Assembly (NCBI GenBank): GCA_902783165.1
Contig: CACZPU010000036.1
Span: 19,658 to 83,657 of the forward strand
Reading direction: 5' to 3'
DNA from: an uncultured Prevotellaceae bacterium
GTDB lineage: Bacteria > Bacteroidota > Bacteroidia > Bacteroidales > Bacteroidaceae
DNA: 64,000 nt
The notes under the pieces were generated by a model. The model had not been told where the DNA came from. It made no database searches and saw nothing but the letters and a program-made list of their open reading frames with translations. The position numbers and the translations under genes were made by a program. Below, piece after piece: positions 28,147 to 36,183 of the stretch (positions are counted from its first letter, which is position 1; every line of letters starts with the position of its first letter).

Positions 28147-29087
28147 ACGTTTTCCTCCTTTCTTTCTGCAGTTGTTGTGTTAGCTGTTTCTGTAGCTTTT
28201 TGTGCAACAGATTCTTCTTTAGTTGCAACAGTCTCTGTAGATGCAACAGGTTTCGGTTTTGGTGCGGGAAAGTTCACTGCATGTATAGCCTTGGTTGGGC
28301 AAACTTCTACACATTTCTTGCACAAACGGCACTTGTTGAAGTCAATGTAACTAACATTGTTCTCAATGGTAATGGCTTCAAACTTGCACTCTTTCAGACA
28401 TTTACCACATCCAATGCAAGCAGCTTTGCAAGCCTTCATGGCTACCGCACCCTTGTCCTTGTTTACACAGCTTACATACACTCGGCGGTTCTTTGGCCCT
28501 TTTTTCCTAAGCTCGATGATGTGGCGTGGACATGCTTTCACACATGCACCGCACGATGTACATTTCTCATCGTCAACCTCTGGCACTCCGGTCTCTGGAT
28601 TTATACGGATGGCGTTAAACTGGCAAGCTGCAACACAATCGCCACAGCCTAGACAACCAAATCCGCAGCCTGTTTCACCAGCACCGCAAGCATTCATGGC
28701 TGCACAAGTGTCAAGTCCGTCGTAAGTGGCTATGCGCGGACGAAATTCACAACTACCGTTACATCTTACAACGGCCACCATTGGTTCGCTGTTGGCTATG
28801 GCCATACCTAGCAAATCGGCCACCTGACTCATTACGTCGGCCCCGCCTACCGGACAGTTCAGTCCCTCCAAAGAACCTTTGTCGGAAGCTTTCACCAGTG
28901 CGTCGGCCATGCCAGAGCAACCAGGGAATCCACAGCCGCCACAATTGGCTCCTGGTAACACTGCTGTTACCTGCCCAACTCGCGGGTCTTCTTGTACAGC
29001 AAATTTCTTGGAGCAAAAAAAGAGTATCAATGCGGCTATCAACGCGATACATCCAAGAACAATTACTGCAGTCAAAATAAAATTCAT
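28143..29087 (-). CDS. rnfB: Rnf complex subunit B, long polyferredoxin form
   Basis: A 314-residue electron-entry subunit. Residues 3-26 form a membrane anchor, then GANCGGCGFPGCSG (about 47-60) binds a 4Fe-4S cluster as in all RnfB. Several further clusters follow: CGFGCLGCGDCVAACQF, CTSCGACVKACPRH, CIGCGKCLKECKF and CRLCKKCVEVCPTK, more than the two in the roughly 190-residue enterobacterial protein. This resembles the long RnfB of anaerobes, which accept electrons from ferredoxin. The C-terminal 45 residues are a low-complexity Ala/Pro/Glu tail. It lies 27 bases after rseC and overlaps rnfC by 4 bases. Confidence 0.93.
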   Translation of the reverse strand: MNFILTAVIVLGCIALIAALILFFCSKKFAVQEDPRVGQVTAVLPGANCGGCGFPGCSGMADALVKASDKGSLEGLNCPVGGADVMSQVADLLGMAIANSEPMVAVVRCNGSCEFRPRIATYDGLDTCAAMNACGAGETGCGFGCLGCGDCVAACQFNAIRINPETGVPEVDDEKCTSCGACVKACPRHIIELRKKGPKNRRVYVSCVNKDKGAVAMKACKAACIGCGKCLKECKFEAITIENNVSYIDFNKCRLCKKCVEVCPTKAIHAVNFPAPKPKPVASTETVATKEESVAQKATETANTTTAERKEENV

Positions 29088-29114
29088 AATTCCTTTTTTT
29101 ATTTGTTTTAGTTA

Positions 29115-29537
29115 TTAATGATATTTCTCCACCTTGAAGGAAAAGCGATTGGAAATTCGGTCCCTAAACATATATAATAATATGTAATATGGTACCAAAA
29201 TGCCAACTCCACTCAATGCCATTAGTGGTTCTTCAGTAGTGAATCGGCTCATGAGGAACACAACACTAACCATAAGCACAAATGGAAGAACGAATGCAAG
29301 CAAGACGGCATTCCTTCCCGTTTCCATCGATGCCCAAACAGTTACTTGGTCACCCTTGGAGAATCCGTCTGACTCGCTCACGCCATAGACAGACACAATT
29401 TTCTCCTTGCTCTCAGAAGCGTGACAATGGCTGGCTGCCTTACATACAGCACAAGCAGATGCTTGTATGATTTTCACCTTTAAACATCCGTCTTTAAATT
29501 CCTCAACTATTGCGTCGTGCTTTATTTTGTCGTTCAT
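29115..29537 (-). CDS. rseC: RseC/SoxR-reducing system family protein
   Basis: A 140-residue protein of the RseC family. The frame is open for 11 codons further, but MNDKIKHDAIVEEF is the natural N-terminus and the promoter overlaps the upstream extension. The N-terminal part carries ACAVCKAASHCHA, a CxxC plus Cys cluster that may bind metal, followed by two membrane helices (about 70-90 and 95-117). RseC-like proteins are often encoded beside rnf/rsx genes and are thought to take part in assembling or redox-coupling the complex. Here it opens the operon. Confidence 0.82.
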   Translation of the reverse strand: MNDKIKHDAIVEEFKDGCLKVKIIQASACAVCKAASHCHASESKEKIVSVYGVSESDGFSKGDQVTVWASMETGRNAVLLAFVLPFVLMVSVVFLMSRFTTEEPLMALSGVGILVPYYILLYMFRDRISNRFSFKVEKYH

Positions 29538-29567
29538 GCTATTTTTGCAAACTCGTGTTTGCAATTG

Positions 29568-29599
29568 CAAAGATACGATTAAATTTTTATTTCGACAAA
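29568..29599 (-). promoter_or_regulatory. Promoter of the rseC-rnf operon
   Basis: Minus strand: -33 box TTTG (29596-29599), 20-base spacer, -7 box TATCTTTG (29568-29575). No further promoter of this type was recognised inside the rnf genes or before galE. Confidence 0.75.
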
Positions 29600-29677
29600 T
29601 ATAATAGGTTTTTTTTCACGTCACATGATGATTCTTGCCGCTCCTCCGCCTAAAAGTAAATAAAAAACTCAATTTAT

Positions 29678-29708
29678 TTTGGCGTTTTCATTATTTAGTG
29701 TATCTTTG
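29678..29708 (+). promoter_or_regulatory. Promoter of the acidic hypothetical protein gene
   Basis: Plus strand: -33 box TTTG (29678-29681), 19-base spacer, -7 box TATCTTTG (29701-29708), 38 bases before the start codon. Confidence 0.75.
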
Positions 29709-29746
29709 CCAGAAAATAAGGAGAACAAGCAAAACTGATAACCTAT

Positions 29747-30187
29747 ATGAAAGCAACTGAACAGACCATCCAACAGATTGGAAGGTTTATTAAAAAGGTG
29801 GCACAGAAACTTCAAGCCAATGAAGACACCATCCTTTTCACCGATATTCATATTCACGTATCGCAGGAAAGCGGCGAGATGCTGGCATTCGATGATGATG
29901 AACAGGAAATCACACGCTGCGTGGTGGAGCAATGGATTGACAACAAGGATGAGGACTTCTACGATTCCGTAGCTGCCCAGTTGCGAAAGCAGCTTCATGC
30001 AGAGCACGAATTGATAGACAATTTGGGTATTACCAAACCTTATAGTTTCGTGTTGGAGAACGATGACAACGAGAATGTGGCAGAACTCTATTTGGCTGAC
30101 GACGATACTGTCATCATTGGTGGTGACCTTATGGAAGGCCTCGACCAGGACCTCGATCAATTTTTCGACCACCTTATGGAAGAATAA
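29747..30187 (+). CDS. Acidic hypothetical protein
   Basis: A 146-residue soluble protein that I cannot assign to a named family. It has no signal peptide or membrane helix. The N-terminal 25 residues are a basic amphipathic helix (IGRFIKKVAQKLQ); the rest is very acidic, with DDDEQE, NKDED and a C-terminal GLDQDLDQFFDHLMEE. The well-placed promoter and normal codon use argue that it is a real gene. A longer open frame runs antisense over the same bases (29669-30172) but lacks a promoter and is judged a shadow. The gene stands alone between the divergent rnf operon and a degraded region. Confidence 0.7.
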   Translation: MKATEQTIQQIGRFIKKVAQKLQANEDTILFTDIHIHVSQESGEMLAFDDDEQEITRCVVEQWIDNKDEDFYDSVAAQLRKQLHAEHELIDNLGITKPYSFVLENDDNENVAELYLADDDTVIIGGDLMEGLDQDLDQFFDHLMEE

Positions 30188-30845
30188 CCTCTCTCCTGCC
30201 CGATTGCTAAAAAAATGCGAACTGGGGCTGGCTTTTATTCATCATTCATATTGTTAGCTAATACCTCGTGCTTTACAAAAATGTCTATCTGTTGTTGCCA
30301 CCTATTCCATTTGTAATATGTGCCACCTCGTAACATGTTGATGTTGGCATACCTTTTCTTGTAATGCTCATCAGTACATTTCGCCATCCTATAAGGGTTT
30401 AGCCACAGCTTAAACATTTGCAGTGCTTCTCATGCTTTTATAGACCAGAGTTGCATTACTTTTCCAATCTGCTCTATTGTCTTGGTCTCTGGTAATTATG
30501 TCGGAAAAACAAAAAACAATTCCACAACTTTGTCTTTCTTTCAAACTCTGCATAAATAGGAATATAAAATATGAAGAGAATTCTCGTTAGTTTTTTAAAG
30601 ACTTTATGAACTATGGTTGAGCCCCAAAACTCTTGATTTAGCCGTTACAGAATCTTTCTACCCTTGCATAATTATCACATTCGTCATAGAATGATTGATA
30701 ATAGTCAAAGATATTTGGATTTTTTCGCAACTTTTTTGTAACTTCGCAACGTCATAACTATTATTAGTTGAACAAAAACCATTTATTAATGAGTTTTTGA
30801 GCGTTTGTACTGGTGATGCTATATTAATATAACATATGTGAAACA
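30188..30845. other. Gene-poor stretch with a possible decayed gene
   Basis: A 658-base gap. On the minus strand 30235-30417 is open for 60 codons with a protein-like composition (NINMLRGGTYYKWNRWQQQI) and an in-frame TGA just upstream; another minus frame is open over roughly 30420-30490 (RADWKSNATLVYKSMRS). Together they look like a gene broken by a frameshift, but no family is recognised. On the plus strand TTTG (30714-30717) and TAACTTCG (30739-30746) at 21 bases spacing could be a weak promoter for the GNAT gene. Confidence 0.4.
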
Positions 30846-31727
30846 ATGAATATAAGATTAGAAAACCCCAAAGATTATCGTGAGGTTGAGAACCTAACAA
30901 GGGATTCATTCTGGAACGTTTATCGCCCTGGATGCATGGAACATTATGTACTTAATCAGTATAGAGTGAATCCTGATTTCATTCCAGAGTTGGATTTGGT
31001 GATGGAGGATAATGAAAAGATTATTGGCCATGTTATGTTTTCAAAGGCTGTAATCATCCTCGATGATGGCTCCCACTTCCCTTCATGGACATTCGGCCCC
31101 ATCAGCATCCACCCGAACTATAAGCGCAAAGGCTACGGTCTCAAACTGCTGCGGTATGCGTTGGAGAAGGCTAAGGAGATGGGAATCGGACTAATACAGA
31201 TGGAGGGTAACATTGAGTTCTATAAACACGCAGGCTTCGACTTGGCCAGCAAACTGAAGATTCACTATCATGCAGAGCCTAGAGATTCAGAAGTCCCCTA
31301 TTTCCTTGCCCAAGAACTAATACCTGGTTATTGGGGTAATCGCGAGGGTACCTATTGCCCTCCGATGGGCTACTTTGTGGCTGATGAGCATCCGGAGGCA
31401 TTCGAGGTATACGAAGCCAGTTTCTCCAAGAAAGAGAAAGCATTCATAGAGGGCCAATTGCCTCAGTTCTGCCAAAGTTGCGGCATGCCATTGACACGCA
31501 TTGAGGATTGCGGAACAAATGCTGACGGCAGCACAAATTACGATTATTGTGGATACTGCTACAAGGAAGGGCGGTTCCTGCAGGAATGTACAATGGATGA
31601 AATGATTGAGCATTGTGCGCAGTTCGTTGATGAAGTCAACAAGCAAATGCCTAAGCCCATGACCAAAGAAGAGTACAAACAGATGATGCTCAGCTTCTTC
31701 CCAATGCTTAAAAGATGGAAGAAATGA
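30846..31727 (+). CDS. GNAT acetyltransferase fused to a zinc ribbon
   Basis: A 293-residue protein. Residues 1-165 are a GNAT N-acetyltransferase domain; HPNYKRKGYGLKLL (about 92-105) has the R/K-x-x-G-x-G acetyl-CoA pyrophosphate-binding pattern, followed by EKAKEMGIGLIQMEGN and YKHAGF. Residues 205-290 match the small putative zinc-ribbon domain found alone in many Bacteroidota and Firmicutes: CQSCGMPL, then YDYCGYCYKEGRFLQECTMDEM, with two CxxC pairs and a C-terminal helical part. The acceptor substrate is unknown. The gene is flanked by a degraded stretch and tRNA-Arg, with no operon partners. Confidence 0.8.
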   Translation: MNIRLENPKDYREVENLTRDSFWNVYRPGCMEHYVLNQYRVNPDFIPELDLVMEDNEKIIGHVMFSKAVIILDDGSHFPSWTFGPISIHPNYKRKGYGLKLLRYALEKAKEMGIGLIQMEGNIEFYKHAGFDLASKLKIHYHAEPRDSEVPYFLAQELIPGYWGNREGTYCPPMGYFVADEHPEAFEVYEASFSKKEKAFIEGQLPQFCQSCGMPLTRIEDCGTNADGSTNYDYCGYCYKEGRFLQECTMDEMIEHCAQFVDEVNKQMPKPMTKEEYKQMMLSFFPMLKRWKK

Positions 31728-31850
31728 TATTATGGGTGGAATTGCTTTTAAACGTGAATGCCCCATCCATCAAGTTTATCTGTTGCCCCCGATTAATCCT
31801 TTGACCTGGACCGACAGATGTCCATTGTGGTCTGCCACGGACCGAATAAT

Positions 31851-31898
31851 AAAAAAGACACCAAACATAAAAGAAATCTTTCTGTTCGGTGTCTTTTG
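31851..31898 (-). terminator. Terminator of tRNA-Arg
   Basis: Stem AAAAGACACCGAACA with its near-complement (one mismatch) around a loop of about 18 bases, with a T-run on the minus strand, 3 bases past the tRNA. It may also stop transcription from the GNAT gene. Confidence 0.75.
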
Positions 31899-31900
31899 TG

Positions 31901-31974
31901 TGACTCCCGCGGGATTCAAACCCACAACCTTCTGATCCGTAGTCAGATGCTCTATTCAGTTGAGCTAGGGAGCC
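31901..31974 (-). tRNA. tRNA-Arg (ACG)
   Basis: A 74-base cloverleaf on the minus strand. The acceptor stem pairs GGCTCCC with GGGAGTC (one G-T pair), the D arm contains AGCTCAACTGAATAGAGC, the anticodon arm CTGACTACGGATCAG gives anticodon ACG, and the T arm is GTGGGTTTGAATCC-like. A in the first anticodon position is normally deaminated to inosine in bacterial tRNA-Arg(ACG). CCA is not encoded. Confidence 0.95.
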
Positions 31975-31993
31975 TCATTTTTGAAAAGCGATG

Positions 31994-32025
31994 CAAAGGT
32001 AGTAAGTTTTTTATTACCTACCAAA
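31994..32025 (-). promoter_or_regulatory. Promoter of tRNA-Arg
   Basis: Minus strand: -33 box TTTG (32022-32025), 20-base spacer, -7 box TACCTTTG (31994-32001), the same -7 sequence as tRNA-Cys. Confidence 0.75.
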
Positions 32026-32134
32026 TTTTTGAGCATTTTTTTTTGAAAAATATTATTTTTCTTCTGTTTTGTATGTGTTTTTGGAATCTCATATTGGTAA
32101 AATGCAGTTTCTGAATACGAAACAGAAATAGTAT

Positions 32135-33406
32135 TCATTTGAACCTGTCTCCCCAACATTGAATCATTCTCTGATACAGCTTTTCTTCAGATGGAGAATG
32201 CTGGGCCTTCCATAAGCGACAAAATTGAAGAGCATCCGGCATGAATTGTTGGACAACAAAGTTACCTGGGTAGTCATGAGCATATTTGTAGCCATCACTG
32301 TAGCCCAACTCCGCCATCAATGTTGTCGGGGCATTGCGAAGATGTAGGGGAACTGGTTGGTTGCCTGTCTGCTTAACCAAATCCAATGCATTGCCTATAC
32401 CCAAGTAGGCACTGTTGCTTTTAGGACTGGTGGCAAGGTAAACGGCACATTCTGCAAGTGGAATTCTTCCTTCGGGCCATCCTATCTTCATAACAGCATC
32501 GAATGCTGCATTGGCAAGAAGAAGCGCATTGGGATTGGCAAGGCCTATATCTTCAGCAGCACTTATCACCATTCTTCGGGCGATGAATTGCGGGTCTTCG
32601 CCACCTTCAATCATCCTCGCCATCCAATATAGTGCTGCATCAGGATCGCTCCCTCGAATACTTTTGATAAAAGCTGAAATGATGTCATAGTGCATCTCGC
32701 CGTCTTTATCGTATGCGAGTGGGTTTTGTTGGAGACATTTTTCCACCAAATTGTCTGTAATGGAAACGTGCTCCTCGCCTATTGCACTTACTGTTAATTC
32801 GAGAATGTTGAGAAGTTTACGGGCATCCCCCCCACTATATCGAAGAATAGCTCCAGTCTCTTTTAATTCAATTGTTTTCTTTTTTAGTTCAATGTCTTGA
32901 TTTATAGCTCTTTGCAATAATTCCAACAAGTCGTTTTTTTCCAATGGCTTCAGCACATAAAGCTGGCATCTTGACAATAAAGGACGTATCACTTCGAAAG
33001 AAGGATTCTCGGTGGTGGCACCAATGAGTGTTACAATTCCTTTCTCTACGGCTCCCAACAATGAATCTTGTTGAGATTTGCTGAAACGATGAATTTCATC
33101 AATGAAAAGAATAGGACTGACAGAGTTGAAGAACCGGCCTCCTTTTGCTTTCTCAATCACGTCACGCACATCTTTAACTCCACTTGTGACTGCGCTTAAA
33201 GTATAGAAAGGCGTTTCAAGTTTGTTTGCAATTATTTGAGCAAGAGTAGTCTTTCCTACACCAGGAGGGCCCCATAAAATGAATGAATTAATATGCCCTG
33301 CCTCAATCATTTTACGAAGCACAGCATTTTCCCCCACAAGATGCTTTTGTCCGATATACTCTTCTAGAGTATGGGGCCTCATTCTTTCGGCTAATGGTTT
33401 TGACAT
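32135..33406 (-). CDS. rarA: Replication-associated recombination protein A (RarA/MgsA)
   Basis: A 423-residue AAA+ ATPase related to clamp loaders that acts at stalled replication forks. Walker A WGPPGVGKTT (about 45-54), Walker B ILFIDEIHRF (about 99-108), sensor 1 IGATTENPSF and the arginine-finger region RPLLSRCQ are all present. The C-terminal half, with SFIKSIRGSDPDAALYW and ARRMVISAAEDIGLANP, is the RarA-specific tetramerisation part. Full length for the family. The promoter sits so close to the start that the leader is only a few bases. It is transcribed divergently from the nitrilase gene. Confidence 0.92.
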   Translation of the reverse strand: MSKPLAERMRPHTLEEYIGQKHLVGENAVLRKMIEAGHINSFILWGPPGVGKTTLAQIIANKLETPFYTLSAVTSGVKDVRDVIEKAKGGRFFNSVSPILFIDEIHRFSKSQQDSLLGAVEKGIVTLIGATTENPSFEVIRPLLSRCQLYVLKPLEKNDLLELLQRAINQDIELKKKTIELKETGAILRYSGGDARKLLNILELTVSAIGEEHVSITDNLVEKCLQQNPLAYDKDGEMHYDIISAFIKSIRGSDPDAALYWMARMIEGGEDPQFIARRMVISAAEDIGLANPNALLLANAAFDAVMKIGWPEGRIPLAECAVYLATSPKSNSAYLGIGNALDLVKQTGNQPVPLHLRNAPTTLMAELGYSDGYKYAHDYPGNFVVQQFMPDALQFCRLWKAQHSPSEEKLYQRMIQCWGDRFK

Positions 33407-33419
33407 AACTACTTTTGTG

Positions 33420-33451
33420 CAAAATTAAGAAATATCTTGCATTTGAGCAAA
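33420..33451 (-). promoter_or_regulatory. Promoter of rarA
   Basis: Minus strand: -33 box TTTG (33448-33451), 20-base spacer, -7 box TAATTTTG (33420-33427). Confidence 0.7.
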
Positions 33452-33490
33452 ATTTCTTTTTAAAAAACTTGCAAATAAATTTTAATGTAT

Positions 33491-33498
33491 TACTTTTG
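33491..33498 (+). promoter_or_regulatory. -7 box of the nitrilase-family gene
   Basis: TACTTTTG on the plus strand 19 bases before the start codon, with CTTG at the -33 position. It is back to back with the rarA promoter. Confidence 0.55.
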
Positions 33499-33517
33499 CA
33501 ACATATAACCATTATTC

Positions 33518-34291
33518 ATGCGGCAGAATAAATTAAGAGTGACTCTTCTGCAAACAGACATCACTTGGATGGATATGGAGCAAAATAGAAAGAATGCGGA
33601 GCTGATGTTAAAAGAAGCCCCGTTTTCTGATATTTTTATTCTTCCTGAAATGTGGAATACAGGCTTTGTCACTTCTAAATATGACTTCTGCCAGGATGAT
33701 GTTTTGACATGGATGAGAGAAATGGCATGCAAATATGATGCAGCCTTGTGTGGAAGCCTGTCTGTAAGAGATACTTGTGGTGACAATTATAATCGTCTTT
33801 ACTTTGTTCATCCTAGTGGACATGTGGATTTCTATGACAAACGCCATTTGTTTGGATATGGCGGAGAGGATAAGGTATATAAGGCAGGAGGGCATCGTAA
33901 GGTGGTGTGTTATAAAGGTTTGCGCTTTCTTATACTAACTTGCTATGACTTGCGCTTTCCTGTATGGTCGAGAAACAATGATGATTATGATGCCATTATC
34001 TATGTTGCTAACTGGCCTGAATCGCGCCAACGGGTATGGGATGTGCTTCTTCGTGCCCGAGCAATAGAGAACCAAAGTTACGTGCTTGGGTGTAACAGGG
34101 TCGGAAATGACCCGGAGTGCAGCTATGCTGGCGGTAGTGTTGTGGTAGATTCCAAAGGAAATGTTATTGCAGTTGCTGAAGGCATAACACCGCAAATTGT
34201 GTATGCTGAATTAGATTTTTGCAAACAGCAAGCTTTTCGAGAAAAATTTCCTGTTTTGGCTGACCGCGATTTGTTCGAACTAAATCATTAA
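33518..34291 (+). CDS. Nitrilase-superfamily amidohydrolase (omega-amidase, YafV/Nit2-like)
   Basis: A 257-residue carbon-nitrogen hydrolase. The catalytic Glu-Lys-Cys triad is visible: Glu in LPEMWNTGF (about residue 43), Lys in FYDKRHLF (about 108) and Cys in LTCYDLRFP (about 147). The sequence around the Cys and NWPESRQRVWDVLLRARAIENQ fit the omega-amidase group (YafV/Nit2), which hydrolyses alpha-ketoglutaramate and alpha-ketosuccinamate to keto acids plus ammonia. Other nitrilase branches are possible but less likely. The next gene follows 12 bases downstream on the same strand, so they may be cotranscribed. Confidence 0.82.
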   Translation: MRQNKLRVTLLQTDITWMDMEQNRKNAELMLKEAPFSDIFILPEMWNTGFVTSKYDFCQDDVLTWMREMACKYDAALCGSLSVRDTCGDNYNRLYFVHPSGHVDFYDKRHLFGYGGEDKVYKAGGHRKVVCYKGLRFLILTCYDLRFPVWSRNNDDYDAIIYVANWPESRQRVWDVLLRARAIENQSYVLGCNRVGNDPECSYAGGSVVVDSKGNVIAVAEGITPQIVYAELDFCKQQAFREKFPVLADRDLFELNH

Positions 34292-34303
34292 TTACTAAAT
34301 AAC

Positions 34304-35092
34304 ATGAAAGAATCAACAAACAAGGAGAGTACACTGACTCTTAAAAACTTGAATAAGGGTAATGTTTGGGATATACAGGAGAATGACGTTTTCAGAATCT
34401 GGGAAGCCTCGGAGAGAGATGCTGACCTGAAAGATAATGTGCGTCATTATACAGACATATTACGCAGTGCCTTCGATATTGAAGAGATAAAAATCGACAA
34501 TCCAGAAATTGACAAGAAATTGACGGAACGTGGCTTTAAAATTGGTCATATTCGCATTGACGAGTCGGCTAGTCTGAAGTGGGCTATTAAGAAACGGCCT
34601 ATATCGCGTGTCACAGACCTCACCTATGAGAATATCCGTCATATATCTGCAGCAAAGCTGATGGAAGTGATTGACAGGAATTTTGGTGGTGGTTGGGACA
34701 GCTTATCACAAAGTATTAAGGACATTATTCAAAGTGGTTTCGACATCAGCACAACTACCCTGCCCAAAGACAGACTTCATAATCCAGGTGGAATGTATGA
34801 AAAAAAGGTTGCCGATGGATTTGAAGTGCTGGAAATCCCTAAAGGAACATGGGTGGAAGCTATTTTTGCCAAGATTAAGCCAATAGCTGATAAGCCGAGA
34901 ATGAAATATGAGGATGATGATGAGTATAACGGTGATGAAGATGTTGAAATCAATGATCATTATAATGACACCGATGACGATGATTACGATGAAGACAAGC
35001 TGACAGAGGAAAGCTATAGAACCACCATCGATGAAAATCCAGAGGATCTCAGCCTTGATGCTGTAGACGTTGCCGAAGACGATGATTTTTAA
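34304..35092 (+). CDS. Hypothetical protein with acidic tail
   Basis: A 262-residue soluble protein that I do not recognise. The first 200 residues are an ordinary globular sequence with recognisable structure (KWAIKKRPISRVTDLTYENI, NFGGGWDSLSQSIKDIIQSG), and the last 60 residues are extremely acidic (DDDEYNGDEDVEIN, NDTDDDDYDEDK). No signal peptide or membrane helix. It lies 12 bases after the amidohydrolase gene and before the lplA promoter. An acidic tail of this kind occurs in proteins that bind basic partners or act in chaperone-like roles, but nothing here proves that. Confidence 0.7.
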   Translation: MKESTNKESTLTLKNLNKGNVWDIQENDVFRIWEASERDADLKDNVRHYTDILRSAFDIEEIKIDNPEIDKKLTERGFKIGHIRIDESASLKWAIKKRPISRVTDLTYENIRHISAAKLMEVIDRNFGGGWDSLSQSIKDIIQSGFDISTTTLPKDRLHNPGGMYEKKVADGFEVLEIPKGTWVEAIFAKIKPIADKPRMKYEDDDEYNGDEDVEINDHYNDTDDDDYDEDKLTEESYRTTIDENPEDLSLDAVDVAEDDDF

Positions 35093-35172
35093 CTAAATAA
35101 ATGATATCCTTAAAGATGTCCTTTTATTTGTTAATTCATGCTGAATTTATTGGTTATCTCAAAGGTTTTTCA

Positions 35173-35180
35173 TAATTTTG
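35173..35180 (+). promoter_or_regulatory. -7 box of the lplA-glycine cleavage operon
   Basis: TAATTTTG on the plus strand, 31 bases before the lplA ATG; the -33 position has only TTGG. I looked for a glycine riboswitch in the 119-base gap and saw no room or motif for one. Confidence 0.55.
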
Positions 35181-35211
35181 CAACGAATCTATTCGTAAGG
35201 TATCATTGTAT

Positions 35212-36180
35212 ATGGTAAATATCATTCTGCCGAAGGAAGAAAGCAGACCTCTTAGTTTCTATTTAGCCATGGAAGAATACATTGCCCGCCACATTGATGT
35301 GGATGAGGCATTCTTTATATGGCAGGTTGAATCGAGCGTGATTCTTGGCAGAAACCAGTTGGCCGAGAATGAGGTGAATATATCATATTGCAAGCAGAAT
35401 GGAGTCAAGATTTTTCGCAGAAAAAGTGGTGGCGGATGTGTCTATGCCGACAAAAGCAATATGATGCTTGCTTACATCACAAATAGTGATAATGTGAATT
35501 TCACTTACCATAAGTATATTACCATGGTAACCCAAGCACTTCGCCGCTTGGGAATTCCCGCAACAGCAAATGGAAGAAATGATATCCTGATTGAAGGAAG
35601 AAAAGTTAGCGGAAATGCTTTCTATCATCTACCTGGCAGAAGTATTGTCCACGGTACTCTTTTGTATGACACCGACATGCGGAACATGATGAAGTGTATT
35701 ACTCCGGAAAGTGCTAAATTGGAGAGCAAAGGTGTTGATAGCGTTAGACAGCGGATCACACTCCTAAAAGAGCATACCCAACTGTCACTTCAAGAGATTC
35801 GTGAGTTCCTCATAAGTTTTTTATGTGACAAAAGAGTGGTTCTATCTGACGATGACATAAAAGGCATAGCGGAATTGGAGAGAGAATACGCTTCTGCAGA
35901 TTTTATCTTCAACAAATCGCCCCAACACACAGTTGTGAAAAAGAAACACTTTGACGGTGTTGGAACCTTGGAAGTAAGCATGGATGTAAAAAACAATATC
36001 ATTAAGAACATTGAGATAAAGGGAGATTACTTCCCGCTGGGTGATGTCGACGGACTTTGCGAAATGCTTCGTGGCACGAATTTGACGACGGCAGACTTGG
36101 AAAAGGTGATTCCGGACAATCTCGATGAGTTGATAATGAATCTAAACAAATATTTATTAATAACTTTAATAATAGAATAA
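35212..36180 (+). CDS. lplA: Lipoate--protein ligase
   Basis: A 322-residue enzyme that activates lipoate with ATP and attaches it to a Lys of carrier proteins. The ATG at 35212 is preferred over a TTG two codons upstream. RRKSGGGCVYAD (about 68-79) is the lipoyl-AMP binding motif and GRKVSGNAFYH holds the catalytic Lys. The C-terminal accessory domain is present (IEIKGDYFPLGDVDGL). It opens the glycine cleavage operon, 3 bases before gcvT, so its natural target is probably GcvH encoded two genes later. Biotin ligase-like relatives lack the RRxSGGGxVY form. Confidence 0.9.
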   Translation: MVNIILPKEESRPLSFYLAMEEYIARHIDVDEAFFIWQVESSVILGRNQLAENEVNISYCKQNGVKIFRRKSGGGCVYADKSNMMLAYITNSDNVNFTYHKYITMVTQALRRLGIPATANGRNDILIEGRKVSGNAFYHLPGRSIVHGTLLYDTDMRNMMKCITPESAKLESKGVDSVRQRITLLKEHTQLSLQEIREFLISFLCDKRVVLSDDDIKGIAELEREYASADFIFNKSPQHTVVKKKHFDGVGTLEVSMDVKNNIIKNIEIKGDYFPLGDVDGLCEMLRGTNLTTADLEKVIPDNLDELIMNLNKYLLITLIIE

Positions 36181-36183
36181 ATA

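Noticed and set aside
29669-30172. Minus-strand open frame of 167 codons over the acidic protein gene
   Set aside because: The plus-strand frame has an excellent promoter and start; the minus frame would need transcription starting inside the gap before the GNAT gene, where none is seen.
35093-35211. Possible glycine riboswitch before lplA-gcv
   Set aside because: Only 119 bases are available, much of it taken by the promoter, and no glycine aptamer motif or terminator-antiterminator pair was seen.
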